Shown here: positions 1-7,448 of the stretch, one piece after another
Layout of the letters: the number at the start of each line of letters is the position of its first letter
How positions within the stretch are numbered: position 1 is the first letter of the stretch
Source: JBOGED01 sp050743625
Lineage (GTDB): Bacteria > Actinomycetota > Nitriliruptoria > Euzebyales > Egibacteraceae
Assembly: GCA_050743625.1 (NCBI GenBank)
Contig: JBOGED010000090.1
Span: forward strand, 1 to 14,741
Direction: 5' to 3'
Length of the DNA stretch: 14,741 bases
The notes under the pieces: generated by a model
Told to the model about the DNA's origin: nothing
Database searches by the model: none
The model's input: only the letters and a program-made list of their open reading frames with translations
Translations under genes and position numbers: made by a program

Positions 1-1083
1 GGTCAGCGCGACGAACCAACTGTCCGGGCGGAAGTCCGCGCCGAAGAGCAGCGCGATCACCGTAGGACCGAGCCACGATCCCGCGACCGCTCCCAGCGCG
101 GCCAGTGCCACCGCGCTGGCGACGGTCGCCATCGCGATGCGACGGAGGCGAGCGTAGTGACCCGCCCGCGCCACGCGCGTCAGCGGGGGGAGGATCCGCG
201 AGAGGACGCCACCGATCGCGAACACCATCGGCGCCCGCGCCGCCGTGACCGTCACGAAGAAGACCGAGGTCTCGGCAGCGCTCGCCCCAAGCGGGAGCAG
301 CACGAGCGGTCCGGCGGCCAGCAGCGTCTGGGAGGAGGCGTTCGCGATCGTCGTCGCGGTCAGGTACCTGCTCGTCGAGCCGGTCGAGGGTACGTCAGCG
401 CCCCGGTTCAGCGAGTGATCCGCGGGCGGTCGTCCAGGGCCCGCGTAGGGCCGGTTATGCACGGTGGACCACCACCATGCCACCACCAGGATCGGCCCCA
501 GCGGGAGCGTCCACGCGATCCACCGGGGGCTGGGCAGCAACAGCGCGATCGGCAACGCCAGCGCGACCCGACCCATCGACTCGATACCGGTCGCGACGGC
601 GTACTGGCCGAAACGGTACGACCCTGCCAGCCACCCTCGGATGATCACATAGCCGCCGAACGACAGGACGGTCAACCCGGTGATGAGCGGGAAGTCTTCG
701 TCGCCCCCGCCATGAAAGAGCGCGTCTCGCCCCATCCACGTCGCCGCGCACAGCACGACCGAGACACCGACCGTCCAGGCGACCAGACCCTTCACGCCCC
801 GGCGCAACGCATCCGCGCCGCCAGAATGATCGGAATGAAGCGTGACCGCCCTGGTGACGTAGGCCTCGACCGACAGGAGCGCGATCGTCAAGACGAGGTA
901 CTGGATCGTCCAAAGTACGCTGATCGGCGCGTATCCCTCGTCACCGAGCGCTCTGGTCCCCACCACCTGAAACAGGTACGCGCCCAACCCGGACGCGAGC
1001 GAGCCAACTAGCACGGCGGTCGTGCCTGGTGTACGGACACGCTCGCGAGCGGCTCGCAACAAGGTTGAGGCGCGTAACGACAT
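1..1083 (-). CDS. Polysaccharide/oligosaccharide flippase-like membrane protein (partial, C-terminus outside window)
   Basis: Reading the minus strand from the ATG at 1083 gives 361 codons without a stop up to base 1, so the 3' end lies outside the window. The product is very hydrophobic with many predicted membrane helices, for example around residues 22-42, 55-75, 98-115, 133-155, 168-185 and 188-203, with more after a polar loop at about 205-240. This pattern, with an early GDEGYAPISVLWTIQYL stretch, fits the MOP superfamily of polysaccharide transporters (Wzx/MurJ-like), which flip lipid-linked glycans across the membrane. It is an integral inner-membrane protein. A purine-rich TAAGGA lies about 10 nt before the ATG and may serve as ribosome site or as a -10 box. 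It is divergent from the septum-formation gene. The substrate cannot be inferred; the sugar nucleotidyltransferase at 3567 suggests a surface glycan context. The family call rests on hydrophobicity pattern and remembered similarity only. Confidence 0.75.
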   Translation of the reverse strand, partial: MSLRASTLLRAARERVRTPGTTAVLVGSLASGLGAYLFQVVGTRALGDEGYAPISVLWTIQYLVLTIALLSVEAYVTRAVTLHSDHSGGADALRRGVKGLVAWTVGVSVVLCAATWMGRDALFHGGGDEDFPLITGLTVLSFGGYVIIRGWLAGSYRFGQYAVATGIESMGRVALALPIALLLPSPRWIAWTLPLGPILVVAWWWSTVHNRPYAGPGRPPADHSLNRGADVPSTGSTSRYLTATTIANASSQTLLAAGPLVLLPLGASAAETSVFFVTVTAARAPMVFAIGGVLSRILPPLTRVARAGHYARLRRIAMATVASAVALAALGAVAGSWLGPTVIALLFGADFRPDSWFVALT

Positions 1084-1255
1084 CCCAATGGATCCTTAGC
1101 CTTGCAACACGGCTGTTCAAGGTTAGTAGAAGCAGAAGATGGTTGCCCTCGGCCGCGTGGACGAGTACAAGCGAGGCTTACTACCTTTATGCAACGCAAC
1201 GTTGAGCGCTCCGGAGCGCTCAGGCTAGCGAATATCTACAAGGGGACACCAAACG
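1084..1255. promoter_or_regulatory. Divergent intergenic promoter region
   Basis: These 172 bp separate the divergent flippase and septum-formation genes, so both promoters are expected here. On the plus strand TTGAGC (1202-1207) and TAGCGA (1226-1231) are spaced 18 bp apart and could be -35 and -10 boxes, followed by the AAGGGGA ribosome site at 1240-1246. On the minus strand TTGAAC (1120-1115) and TAAGGA (1098-1093) are 16 bp apart. If that promoter is used, the flippase message would have almost no leader. The box matches are modest and were judged by eye. Confidence 0.4.
1203..1222. promoter_or_regulatory. Perfect 20-bp palindrome, possible operator
   Basis: The sequence TGAGCGCTCCGGAGCGCTCA equals its own reverse complement over all 20 bases. 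It lies 34 bp before the ATG of the septum-formation gene and fills the space between the possible -35 and -10 boxes, where a dimeric repressor would block RNA polymerase. No run of T follows it, so it does not look like an intrinsic terminator. Which regulator would bind is unknown. Confidence 0.4.
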
Positions 1256-2206
1256 ATGAGCGACGATCCGGAGACGCCGCGTGAGCCGGTGCCTCCGCCG
1301 CCTCCGCCCGGCCCCTCGGTGCCGTCTGGATCAGGACCGGAACCGGCTGAGGCCGGGGCGGGTGTCGCCGCGCCTCCGCAACCGTTCGAAGCGTCCCGGA
1401 AGCCGTCCGCACCGCGCCCAGTAGTCGTCCCAGGAGGGCGGATCGCGAACCCTGCCGCGGTGGCATCCATCGTCGTTGGCGTTGTCGCCCTGATCGCCGG
1501 GATCCTGCCGTTGACGGCACCCTTCGGGGCAGCGCTCGCCGTCCTCGCCCTAAGTCTGAGCCTGATCGGCCTCTACAAGGCGAGGGGCGGCGCGAAAGGA
1601 AAAGGCGCCGCGATCACCGGCTTCATCATCGGGCTCGTCAGTTTGAGCGCGGCGTGCCTGTGGTTCGCGATCGCGATCACGACCCTGTGGCGCGTCGAGC
1701 CAGTGCCTGACCTCGCGCGCGAGGCTCGAGCGGAGATCGACCGTACCGGTCCGACCACCGCGATCGACGCGCTCCAGATCGGGGGCTGCTTCCAGGATCC
1801 GGTGGGGGGCGCCGAGGTCGATGCGGTGCCCATCGTCGCATGCGCACAGCCCCACGACAACGAGGTCTACGCCATCCTCATCGTCCAAGAGGGCCCAGGC
1901 GCGCCGTACCCAGGACCTTTGCAGATGCGCGCCACCGCTGACGGCGAGTGCCAAGCCGACCCGTTCGAGGCGTACATCGGCCAGTCTTACCTCCTCTCCT
2001 CCCTAGAGGCCGTCGCCTATTACCCAAGCCAGGCGCGCTGGGCAGCCGGGGACCGCGAGATCCTGTGCGTCGTCTCGGACCCTGTGGGTCAAGTCTCGGG
2101 TTCGTTGCGGGGCACCGGCGAGCCAGTGATCCAACCGAGACCCATCAGACCGGTGCCACGGCCGTCCGTTACCCCGCTTCCCCTCCCACCGCCACCTCCG
2201 GGATAG
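1256..2206 (+). CDS. DUF4190 / septum-formation domain membrane protein
   Basis: A 316-residue protein with four zones. Residues 1-62 are a proline-rich, probably cytoplasmic tail. Residues 63-145 hold about three hydrophobic segments with a short basic loop (YKARGGAKGKG), as in DUF4190. Residues 146-280 form an extracytoplasmic domain with four cysteines (178, 196, 232, 271) and the stretch VACAQPHDNEVYAI, as in the Septum_form family. A second proline-rich tail runs to the end. The four cysteines could make two disulfides outside the cell. The domain was named for association with septum formation in actinobacteria, but its biochemical role is poorly known. The ATG at 1256 is preceded by AAGGGGA at nine bases' distance. 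The stop codon shares its last base with the GTG of rarA, so the two are probably translationally coupled. Confidence 0.8.
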   Translation: MSDDPETPREPVPPPPPPGPSVPSGSGPEPAEAGAGVAAPPQPFEASRKPSAPRPVVVPGGRIANPAAVASIVVGVVALIAGILPLTAPFGAALAVLALSLSLIGLYKARGGAKGKGAAITGFIIGLVSLSAACLWFAIAITTLWRVEPVPDLAREARAEIDRTGPTTAIDALQIGGCFQDPVGGAEVDAVPIVACAQPHDNEVYAILIVQEGPGAPYPGPLQMRATADGECQADPFEAYIGQSYLLSSLEAVAYYPSQARWAAGDREILCVVSDPVGQVSGSLRGTGEPVIQPRPIRPVPRPSVTPLPLPPPPPG

Positions 2207-3504
2207 TGGGCACGCTGTTCGATCCTGGGGGTTCGGGGCAGCCGCCTCCGGTTGACCCTGGCGCTCCGCTCGCGGCACGGCTGAGGCCGAGCTCGCTGGA
2301 CGAGATCGTAGGGCAGTCGCACCTGGTCGGGCCGGGTGGGCCGCTCCGCGCGGCGATCGAGGCGGACCGGCTCTCCAGCGTCATCTTGTGGGGGCCTCCG
2401 GGAACGGGGAAGACGACGCTCGCGCATGTCGTCGCGGCCTCGACCGAGGCCGCGTTTCATCAGCTCTCCGCCGTGACCGCCGGGGTGCGGGACGTGCGCA
2501 CCCTCGTCGAGGAGGCTCGCAACCGTCGGCGGCTGGCGGGGAAGCGCACGATCCTGTTTGTCGACGAGATCCACCGCTTCAACAAGGCGCAGCAGGATGC
2601 GTTGCTCCCTGGCGTCGAGGACGGAGCCGTTGTGCTGATCGGGGCCACAACCGAGAACCCCTCGTTCGAGGTGAACGCGCCGCTGCTGTCGCGCAGCCTG
2701 CTCTACCGGCTGGAGCCGCTTGAGCCGGACGACCTGCGGATCCTGGTGCGCAGAGCCCTGGACGACCCGCGTGGCCTGCCAGGCGTCGAGGTCGAGCCTG
2801 ACGCCGTCGAGGCGCTCGTGGCCGCCGCGGACGGCGACGCTCGCGTCCTGCTGAGTGGGCTGGAGGCGGCGGCCATCCTGGCGGGAGATCTTGCGGCGGT
2901 GTCGGCCGCCGACGTCCAAGCCGCGTTGGCTTCGCCCCACCTGCGGTACGACAAGGCGGCGGACCAGCACTACGACCAGGTCAGCGCGTTTATCAAGTCG
3001 ATGCGAGGATCCGATCCCGACGCCGCGCTGTATTGGCTGGTAAGGATGTTGGAGTCCGGCGAGGACCCACGCTTCCTCGCCAGGCGGATGGTGATCCTCG
3101 CAGGCGAGGACGTCGGCCTCGCCGACCCGGCGGCGCTGGGCGTCGCGGTCGCCGCCGCCCACGCGTTGGAGTTCGTCGGGTTACCCGAGGCGCGCTTCGC
3201 GCTGGCGGAGGCCGCCCTCTACCTGGCGCTCGCCCCGAAGTCGAACAGCGTCACCACCGCCCTGGGCAGGGCAGGCGAGGCCGTTCGCCGCCTCGGCAAC
3301 GCCCCCGTCCCCGCTCACCTGCGCGACGCGCACTATCGCGGGGCGAGGCGCCTCGGCCACGGCACCGGTTATCGTTACCCTCACGACGACCCCAGCGGCT
3401 GGGTCGCGCAACGGTACCTGCCCGATGGGTTGGACCGCGGCGACGTCTACCGCCCGTCGCCACACGGCACCGAACCCGAGCTGGGTCAGTGGATGGAGGA
3501 GTAA
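2206..3504 (+). CDS. rarA: Replication-associated recombination protein A (RarA/MgsA, AAA+ ATPase)
   Basis: A 432-residue AAA+ ATPase of the RarA/Mgs1/WRNIP1 family, which acts at stalled replication forks in the cytoplasm. Visible motifs are LDEIVGQSHL near the N-terminus, Walker A GPPGTGKT (residues 63-70), Walker B FVDEIHRFN (D120, E121), the sensor-1 region ATTENPSFEVNAPLLSRS, the AGEDVGLADPAAL segment of the C-terminal tetramerisation domain, and the family-typical end RYLPDGLDRGDVYRPS. Length is normal for the family. The frame is open well upstream, but homology begins at about residue 18. The GTG at 2206 is the nearest start and overlaps the upstream TAG by one base, so I chose it although no strong ribosome site is present. 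It is probably co-transcribed with the septum-formation gene. Confidence 0.93.
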   Translation: MGTLFDPGGSGQPPPVDPGAPLAARLRPSSLDEIVGQSHLVGPGGPLRAAIEADRLSSVILWGPPGTGKTTLAHVVAASTEAAFHQLSAVTAGVRDVRTLVEEARNRRRLAGKRTILFVDEIHRFNKAQQDALLPGVEDGAVVLIGATTENPSFEVNAPLLSRSLLYRLEPLEPDDLRILVRRALDDPRGLPGVEVEPDAVEALVAAADGDARVLLSGLEAAAILAGDLAAVSAADVQAALASPHLRYDKAADQHYDQVSAFIKSMRGSDPDAALYWLVRMLESGEDPRFLARRMVILAGEDVGLADPAALGVAVAAAHALEFVGLPEARFALAEAALYLALAPKSNSVTTALGRAGEAVRRLGNAPVPAHLRDAHYRGARRLGHGTGYRYPHDDPSGWVAQRYLPDGLDRGDVYRPSPHGTEPELGQWMEE

Positions 3505-3566
3505 TACTTGGACCCGAGCCGCTCTGCACAGTACGGCGTGACGGCGCTGCGGCGGGGTGGGTAGCG

Positions 3567-4592
3567 GTGGATGCCGTCATCTTGGCTGGCGGGCGGGGCA
3601 CCCGGCTACGGCCGCTGACCGACACCCGTCCGAAGCCGCTGATCCCGTTCATGGCTGAGCCGTTCGTGATCGGGCTCCTTCGCCAGCTTGTCCAGGCCGG
3701 AGTCGACCAAGCGACCATCCTCGTCGGCTCGGATGCGTCGGCTTGGCAGCCGCTCGTCAAGGCCGGCGCGTCGCTGGGCGCGCAGGTGCGCATACAGACC
3801 GAGCGAACTCCGCTCGATACGGCGGGCGCGTGCCGCCAACTCTTCAACAGCATGAGCGGCACTGGCAGGACCGGTCCGGTGCTCGTGTGCAACGGGGACA
3901 TCCTTACCGACCTCGACTACGCCGCCCTGGTGCGGCAGCATCGCGAGGCGAAGGCGGTGGCCACGATCCATCTCGTGCCCGTCCCGGACACCTCCAGCTT
4001 CGGCGTCGCGGTCTGCGACGCAGAAGACCGGGTCACCCGCTTTGTCGAGAAGCCACCGCCCGGCACGCTTGCCGCCAACACGATCAACGGCGGGACCTAC
4101 GTGCTGGATCCGAGTGTCTTCTCGGAGTTTCCCGGCGACGGGCCACTGTCGTTCGAGCGGGCGGTGTTTCCCGGCCTGGTCGATGCTGGCGAGCTCGTGC
4201 TCGGGGTCGAGGCACGGGGGTACTGGCAGGATCTCGGCACCCCGCGCCGGTACCTCGACGGCCACCGTGCCGTGCTCGAGGGCCGCTGCGCCTGGCCCTT
4301 AACGCCCGGGCTCCGGATCTTCGAAGCGACCCTCGTGGCCATTCACGAGTCCGCACGCGTGTCCTCCTCCGCCACGCTCGGCCCGATGGCGGTCGTGGGC
4401 GCCGGTTGCATGATCGGCCCCGGAGCTCGCATCGTCGACTCCGTGCTCCACGACCGCGTCAACGTGGGAGGTGGCGCCTGTATCAGCGGCGGAATTCTGG
4501 GCGAACGCGTCCAGATCGCCGCCCGCGCCGTCCTCGTGCCCGGCGCGGTCCTCCGCGACCACAGCGTGGTCACCCGCGTCTACGGCCGCTAG
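3567..4592 (+). CDS. Sugar-phosphate nucleotidyltransferase (mannose-1-phosphate guanylyltransferase type)
   Basis: A 341-residue cytoplasmic enzyme expected to make an NDP-sugar from a sugar 1-phosphate and an NTP. The N-terminal Rossmann-like domain carries the nucleotide-binding signature LAGGRGTRLRPLT with the downstream RPKPLIP (residues 6-26), the metal-binding aspartate in CNGDILTD (D111), FVEKP, and NTINGGTYVLDP. Residues from about 250 to the end form hexapeptide repeats of a left-handed beta helix (SSATLGPMAVVGAGCMIGPGARI), as in GDP-mannose pyrophosphorylases and related NDP-sugar enzymes. The start is GTG 3567, giving VDAVILAGG directly at the fold; further upstream the frame is open but non-homologous. 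It lies 62 bp after rarA and probably belongs to that transcript. GDP-mannose is the likeliest product, but glucose-1-phosphate thymidylyl- or uridylyltransferase activity cannot be excluded. Confidence 0.85.
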   Translation: MDAVILAGGRGTRLRPLTDTRPKPLIPFMAEPFVIGLLRQLVQAGVDQATILVGSDASAWQPLVKAGASLGAQVRIQTERTPLDTAGACRQLFNSMSGTGRTGPVLVCNGDILTDLDYAALVRQHREAKAVATIHLVPVPDTSSFGVAVCDAEDRVTRFVEKPPPGTLAANTINGGTYVLDPSVFSEFPGDGPLSFERAVFPGLVDAGELVLGVEARGYWQDLGTPRRYLDGHRAVLEGRCAWPLTPGLRIFEATLVAIHESARVSSSATLGPMAVVGAGCMIGPGARIVDSVLHDRVNVGGGACISGGILGERVQIAARAVLVPGAVLRDHSVVTRVYGR

Positions 4593-4776
4593 CCCGGTCT
4601 TTCGCACATAGGGCTCGCTGGACAAAGGCAGCGCCCCGGTGGACGGCAGCGGTAGGTGTCCGGTAGTTCGCGGGTGGTGTGTGCAGGTTCGTGCGTGTGC
4701 GTGAGGTGATCGCACCGCGGCTTGCTGCGCTGGACTGAGTTCGGCGAAAAAGGCGGGTTGTGTAGGCCCGGTCTTC

Positions 4777-4824
4777 CCCGAACAGGGATTTGGGGGCGTA
4801 TGTGCCCCGAAATCCCTGTTCGGG
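4777..4824. terminator. Long 48-nt hairpin, possible bidirectional terminator or small repeat
   Basis: The arms CCCGAACAGGGATTT (4777-4791) and AAATCCCTGTTCGGG (4810-4824) are perfect 15-bp complements. After one G/G mismatch the stem continues with GGGGC (4793-4797) and GCCCC (4804-4808) around a six-base loop, giving about 20 pairs in all. It lies 185 bp beyond the nucleotidyltransferase stop. No T tract follows on either side, so termination would be of the T-poor type suggested for high-GC actinomycetes. Its core resembles the palindrome at 11539. Confidence 0.5.
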
Positions 4825-4830
4825 AGGCGT

Positions 4831-4878
4831 CGGCGTGGTGGAGGCGGGGACCTCCTACGCCTGAATCCACCACTGCCG
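4831..4878. repeat. Imperfect hairpin (16 bp stem)
   Basis: Starting only six bases after the previous hairpin, CGGC-GTGGTGG-AGGCG (4831-4846) pairs with CGCCT (4858-4862), CCACCAC (4867-4873) and GCCG (4875-4878). There is a four-base bulge GAAT and a single bulged T, around an 11-base loop. No coding signal overlaps it. Function unknown; it could be a small structured RNA, part of a mobile repeat, or a terminator partner of the preceding hairpin. Confidence 0.45.
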
Positions 4879-4896
4879 GCGTGTACAACGCAGGTT

Positions 4897-4914
4897 TCCT
4901 CCGTATACGCAGGA
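4897..4914. repeat. Short near-palindrome related to the next one
   Basis: TCCT-C-CGTATACG-C-AGGA is self-complementary except for one C/C mismatch on each side of the central eight-base palindrome. Its left half, TTTCCTCCGTATACG, resembles the left half of the palindrome at 4955, suggesting two copies of one motif or one protein-binding site. Confidence 0.35.
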
Positions 4915-4954
4915 TTGTTGCGTCCTCCGCCCGGCGCGCGGGTCTTGACCTCCC

Positions 4955-4980
4955 GCTTTCCTTCGCATGCGGAGGAAAGC
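4955..4980. repeat. 26-nt near-perfect palindrome at the border of the pseudogene
   Basis: GCTTTCCT (4955-4962) and AGGAAAGC (4973-4980) flank the perfect palindrome CGCATGCG (4964-4971); the only irregularity is a T/G wobble. It ends exactly where similarity to the AlbA_2-type regulator begins, so it may mark the junction at which the rest of that gene was lost. Confidence 0.45.
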
Positions 4981-5348
4981 TGCCGTTGCAGCGAACCGAG
5001 GCCGAGACTCGCGACCACCTCGCACGCATGGTGGAGCGCGGGTGGGTCGAGGCGCGTGGGGAACGCAAGGGCCGGACGTGGCACCTGTCCGCCGCCCTGT
5101 ACCGCGCGCTGGAGGCGCCGGCCGGGTACGTGCGCGTGCGGGGCTTTGAGCCGCTGCAGCAGGAACAGATGGTGCTCGCCTATGTCGGAGCGCACGGCCG
5201 GATCACTCGGGCACAGGCTGCGGAGCTATGTGCGATCTCTCCGGCACAGGCCAGCCGCCTCCTTAGACGACTGGCCGCTCAGGGGAAGCTCGTCCGGCAG
5301 GGAGAGCGACGAGGCAGCTTCCATGAGGCGCAACCGCGTGCTCGGTGA
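4980..5348 (+). pseudogene. C-terminal remnant of an AlbA_2/Schlafen-type ATP-binding transcriptional regulator
   Basis: The encoded segment reads LQRTEAETRDHLARMVERG, then GRTWHLSAALYRAL, then GYVRVRGFEPLQQEQMVLAY, then a winged-helix stretch with RITRAQAAELCAISPAQASR and LLRRLAAQGKLVR. This matches what I recall as the C-terminal winged-helix region of large ATP-binding proteins with an N-terminal AlbA_2 (Schlafen-like) domain and an ATPase middle domain. Those proteins are usually 400-600 residues; here only about 120 remain, and the missing 5' part is replaced by unrelated hairpin-rich DNA. The frame is open upstream to 4722, so a short hybrid protein could in principle still be made. No ribosome site or plausible start is seen at the homology border. 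Identification is from memory of family consensus, without alignment. Confidence 0.6.
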
Positions 5349-5413
5349 GCGCTGAGTGGCCTCACCTGCGCTCGCGCCTGGGTGTACCGTCCCCGGGGAC
5401 AGGGAGCCCGGGG

Positions 5414-6085
5414 ATGCGCGTGCTGGTGGTCGAGGACGAGCGCCGTCTGGCCGCTGCGGTGCGGCGAGGCTTGGAGGACCACGGCTTTGCCGTCGAGGTG
5501 GCGCACGACGGCGCGGCGGGATTCTGGCTGGCGCGGCACGAGTGCTTCGACGCGGTCGTCCTCGACATCCAACTGCCCCATATGAGTGGGTACGAGATCT
5601 GTAAGAGGCTGAGGGCCGAGCGGGTGTGGACCCCGATCCTGATGCTGACCGCCAAGGACGGCGAGTACGACGAGGCCGACGCGCTCGACCTGGGAGCCGA
5701 CGACTACCTTCGCAAGCCGTTCTCGTACGTCGTGCTGATCGCGCGGCTCAATGCGCTGCTGCGGCGCGGCGCGCCCGAGCGGCCAGCCCAGCTGCGGGTC
5801 GGCGATCTGGTCCTCGACCCCTCCAGGCGTACGGTCAAGCGGGGTGAGACGCCGATCGAGCTGACCCGGCGAGAGTTCGCACTGCTCGAATACCTCATGC
5901 GCAACGCCGGTGAGCCGCGCTCGAAGCACGAGATCCTCGACCATGTGTGGGGTGCCGATTTCGATCGCGGCCCCAACGTCGTGGAGGTGTACGTCGGGTA
6001 CCTCCGGCGCAAGGTCGACGCGCCGTTCGGGACGCGGATGATCGAGACCGTCCGCAACCATGGGTATCGCGTCACCGATGAGTGA
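5414..6085 (+). CDS. OmpR/PhoB-family response regulator
   Basis: A 223-residue DNA-binding response regulator. The receiver domain shows the acidic pair E7/D8, the phospho-acceptor D51 in VVLDIQLP, T79 and K101 in the KPF motif. The C-terminal domain is an OmpR-type winged helix, with LTRREFALLEYLMRNAGEP, the VVEVYVGYLRRKVD recognition region and TVRNHGYRV. The frame is open back to a GTG at 5345, but the ATG at 5414, with AGGGAG seven bases upstream, starts exactly at the receiver fold (MRVLVVEDE). It overlaps the histidine kinase gene by 8 bp, so the pair is co-expressed. The likely target is the RND operon downstream, or the pair itself. No binding site could be assigned. Confidence 0.92.
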   Translation: MRVLVVEDERRLAAAVRRGLEDHGFAVEVAHDGAAGFWLARHECFDAVVLDIQLPHMSGYEICKRLRAERVWTPILMLTAKDGEYDEADALDLGADDYLRKPFSYVVLIARLNALLRRGAPERPAQLRVGDLVLDPSRRTVKRGETPIELTRREFALLEYLMRNAGEPRSKHEILDHVWGADFDRGPNVVEVYVGYLRRKVDAPFGTRMIETVRNHGYRVTDE

Positions 6086-7448
6086 GCGGAGACTTCCGTG
6101 GCGGCGCGCCTCGCTGCGGTCGCGCATGGTCGTGCTCGCCGCCGCGGCCGTGACCGGGGTGCTGCTCGTGGGAGGGCTGTTGCTCGGCGAAGGGCTGCGT
6201 GCGGTGTTCGCCGGCAACGCGGTCGAGGCTGGCCGGCTCCGCGCGCGTGACCTGTCCGCGCTCGCCGCGCAGGAACGCCTTCCTCACCCGATCGCCATCG
6301 CGGGGAACGACGAGGCGCTGGTCCAGGTCGTCGGCCCTTCGGGTCAGGTACTGGCGGCCAGCGAGAACATCGAGGACGAGCCTGCCCTCAGCCTGCCCGC
6401 AGTCCCTCCAGGGGAGGAACAGGTCTGGGCCGTCAGCCGGCTCCCAGTCGACGACGACGACTTCCGGGTGGTGGCCAGGGGGACCCGCGCGCCCGGCGGC
6501 CCGGCGACCGTCTACGTCGCGGTGCCACTCGAGGAGGTTCACGAGACGGTCGCGGCAGTGTTCACCCTCGGCCTCGTGGGGCTCCCGCTGTTCGTGCTTG
6601 CCCTGTCCGCGGTGATGTGGGTTGCGGTCGGCCGGACGCTGCACCCGGTCGAGGCGATCCGCCGGGAGGTCGACGAGATCGGTGAGCGCCGTCTCTCCGC
6701 GCGTGTACCCGAGCCGCTCCGGCTGGATGAGATCGGCCGGCTCGCGCGCACGATGAACGCGATGCTCGAGCGCTTGGAGCGCAGCGCGCAGCGGCAGCGA
6801 CGGTTCGTGGCGGACGCGGCTCACGAGCTGCGCAGCCCCATCGCCAGCCTGCGAGCCCAGCTTGAGACCGCGCGTGAGTCGCGCCGTGGGGTGGACTGGC
6901 GGCAGGTCAGCGGCGAGCTGCTGGACGAGACGCTGCGGATCCAGCGGCTGACCGAGCAGCTCCTCCTGCTCGCGCGTGCCGACGACGATCCCGGCGCGCG
7001 CTGGACGGCGGTCGACCTCGACGACCTGGTCGACGAGGTCGTTGCGAGGTCGCGAGTGCAGGTTCGAGCCGGGCTGGTCATCGACACGTCTGCGGTCGCA
7101 CCCGCCCAGGTGCCGGGCAACGCCTTCCAGCTCGAGCAGCTGGTCCGAAACCTCGTCGACAACGCGGGGCGTCACGCGCGCGGCCTGATCAGGCTGACGG
7201 TCTCGGGGGAGGACGGCACTGCGGTGCTCATCGTGGACGACGACGGGCCAGGCATACCTGAGCAGCGCCGCGAGCAGGTCTTCCAGCGCTTTGCCCGGCT
7301 TGACGACGCCCGGGACCGCGACGCGGGAGGCGCCGGCCTCGGGCTGGCCATCGTCCGAGAGGTCGCCGCCGCGCACGGCGGGACGGTCACCTTGTCCACG
7401 GCACCGGAAGGCGGCGCTCGATTCTTGGTGCGCTTACCACGCGTATAG
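6078..7448 (+). CDS. Two-component sensor histidine kinase (HAMP, HisKA, HATPase_c)
   Basis: A 456-residue membrane sensor and partner of the preceding response regulator. Residues 17-38 are the first membrane helix, about 39-157 an extracytoplasmic sensor region with VQVVGPSGQVLAAS, and 158-184 the second helix. A HAMP linker follows to about 238, then the H box VADAAHELRSPIASL with phospho-acceptor H249. The ATPase domain has the N box NLVDNAGRHA (N358, N362), the G1 box DDDGPGIP and the G2 box GAGLGLAIV. The ATG at 6078 overlaps the regulator stop. An alternative ATG at 6060 would add six residues (MGIASP). No metal-binding residue cluster stands out in the sensor region, so the signal is unknown. 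Confidence 0.92.
   Translation: MSERRLPWRRASLRSRMVVLAAAAVTGVLLVGGLLLGEGLRAVFAGNAVEAGRLRARDLSALAAQERLPHPIAIAGNDEALVQVVGPSGQVLAASENIEDEPALSLPAVPPGEEQVWAVSRLPVDDDDFRVVARGTRAPGGPATVYVAVPLEEVHETVAAVFTLGLVGLPLFVLALSAVMWVAVGRTLHPVEAIRREVDEIGERRLSARVPEPLRLDEIGRLARTMNAMLERLERSAQRQRRFVADAAHELRSPIASLRAQLETARESRRGVDWRQVSGELLDETLRIQRLTEQLLLLARADDDPGARWTAVDLDDLVDEVVARSRVQVRAGLVIDTSAVAPAQVPGNAFQLEQLVRNLVDNAGRHARGLIRLTVSGEDGTAVLIVDDDGPGIPEQRREQVFQRFARLDDARDRDAGGAGLGLAIVREVAAAHGGTVTLSTAPEGGARFLVRLPRV

Larger units (their letters stand above)
4593..4979. other. Gene-free spacer rich in hairpins
   Basis: About 390 bp between the nucleotidyltransferase stop and the first recognisable codons of the AlbA_2 remnant. 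No convincing protein is encoded on either strand. One frame stays open into the remnant from 4722, but its upstream part is low-complexity and unlike any family I know. The spacer holds a GT-rich stretch (about 4677-4708), the decamer GCCCGGTCTT twice (4592-4601, whose first base is the end of the preceding stop, and 4766-4775), and four inverted repeats listed separately. Confidence 0.6.

Noticed and set aside
157..1011. A 284-codon plus-strand open frame over the first kilobase
   Set aside because: Its product is an Arg/Asp/Gln-rich low-complexity sequence, whereas the opposite strand encodes a continuous membrane protein through the same bases.
2089..3162. A 357-codon minus-strand open frame opposite rarA
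   Set aside because: No recognisable domain; it is the antisense shadow of the well-conserved RarA gene.
4299..5195. A 298-codon minus-strand open frame across the hairpin region
   Set aside because: It overlaps both the nucleotidyltransferase end and the regulator remnant antisense and is low in sequence complexity.
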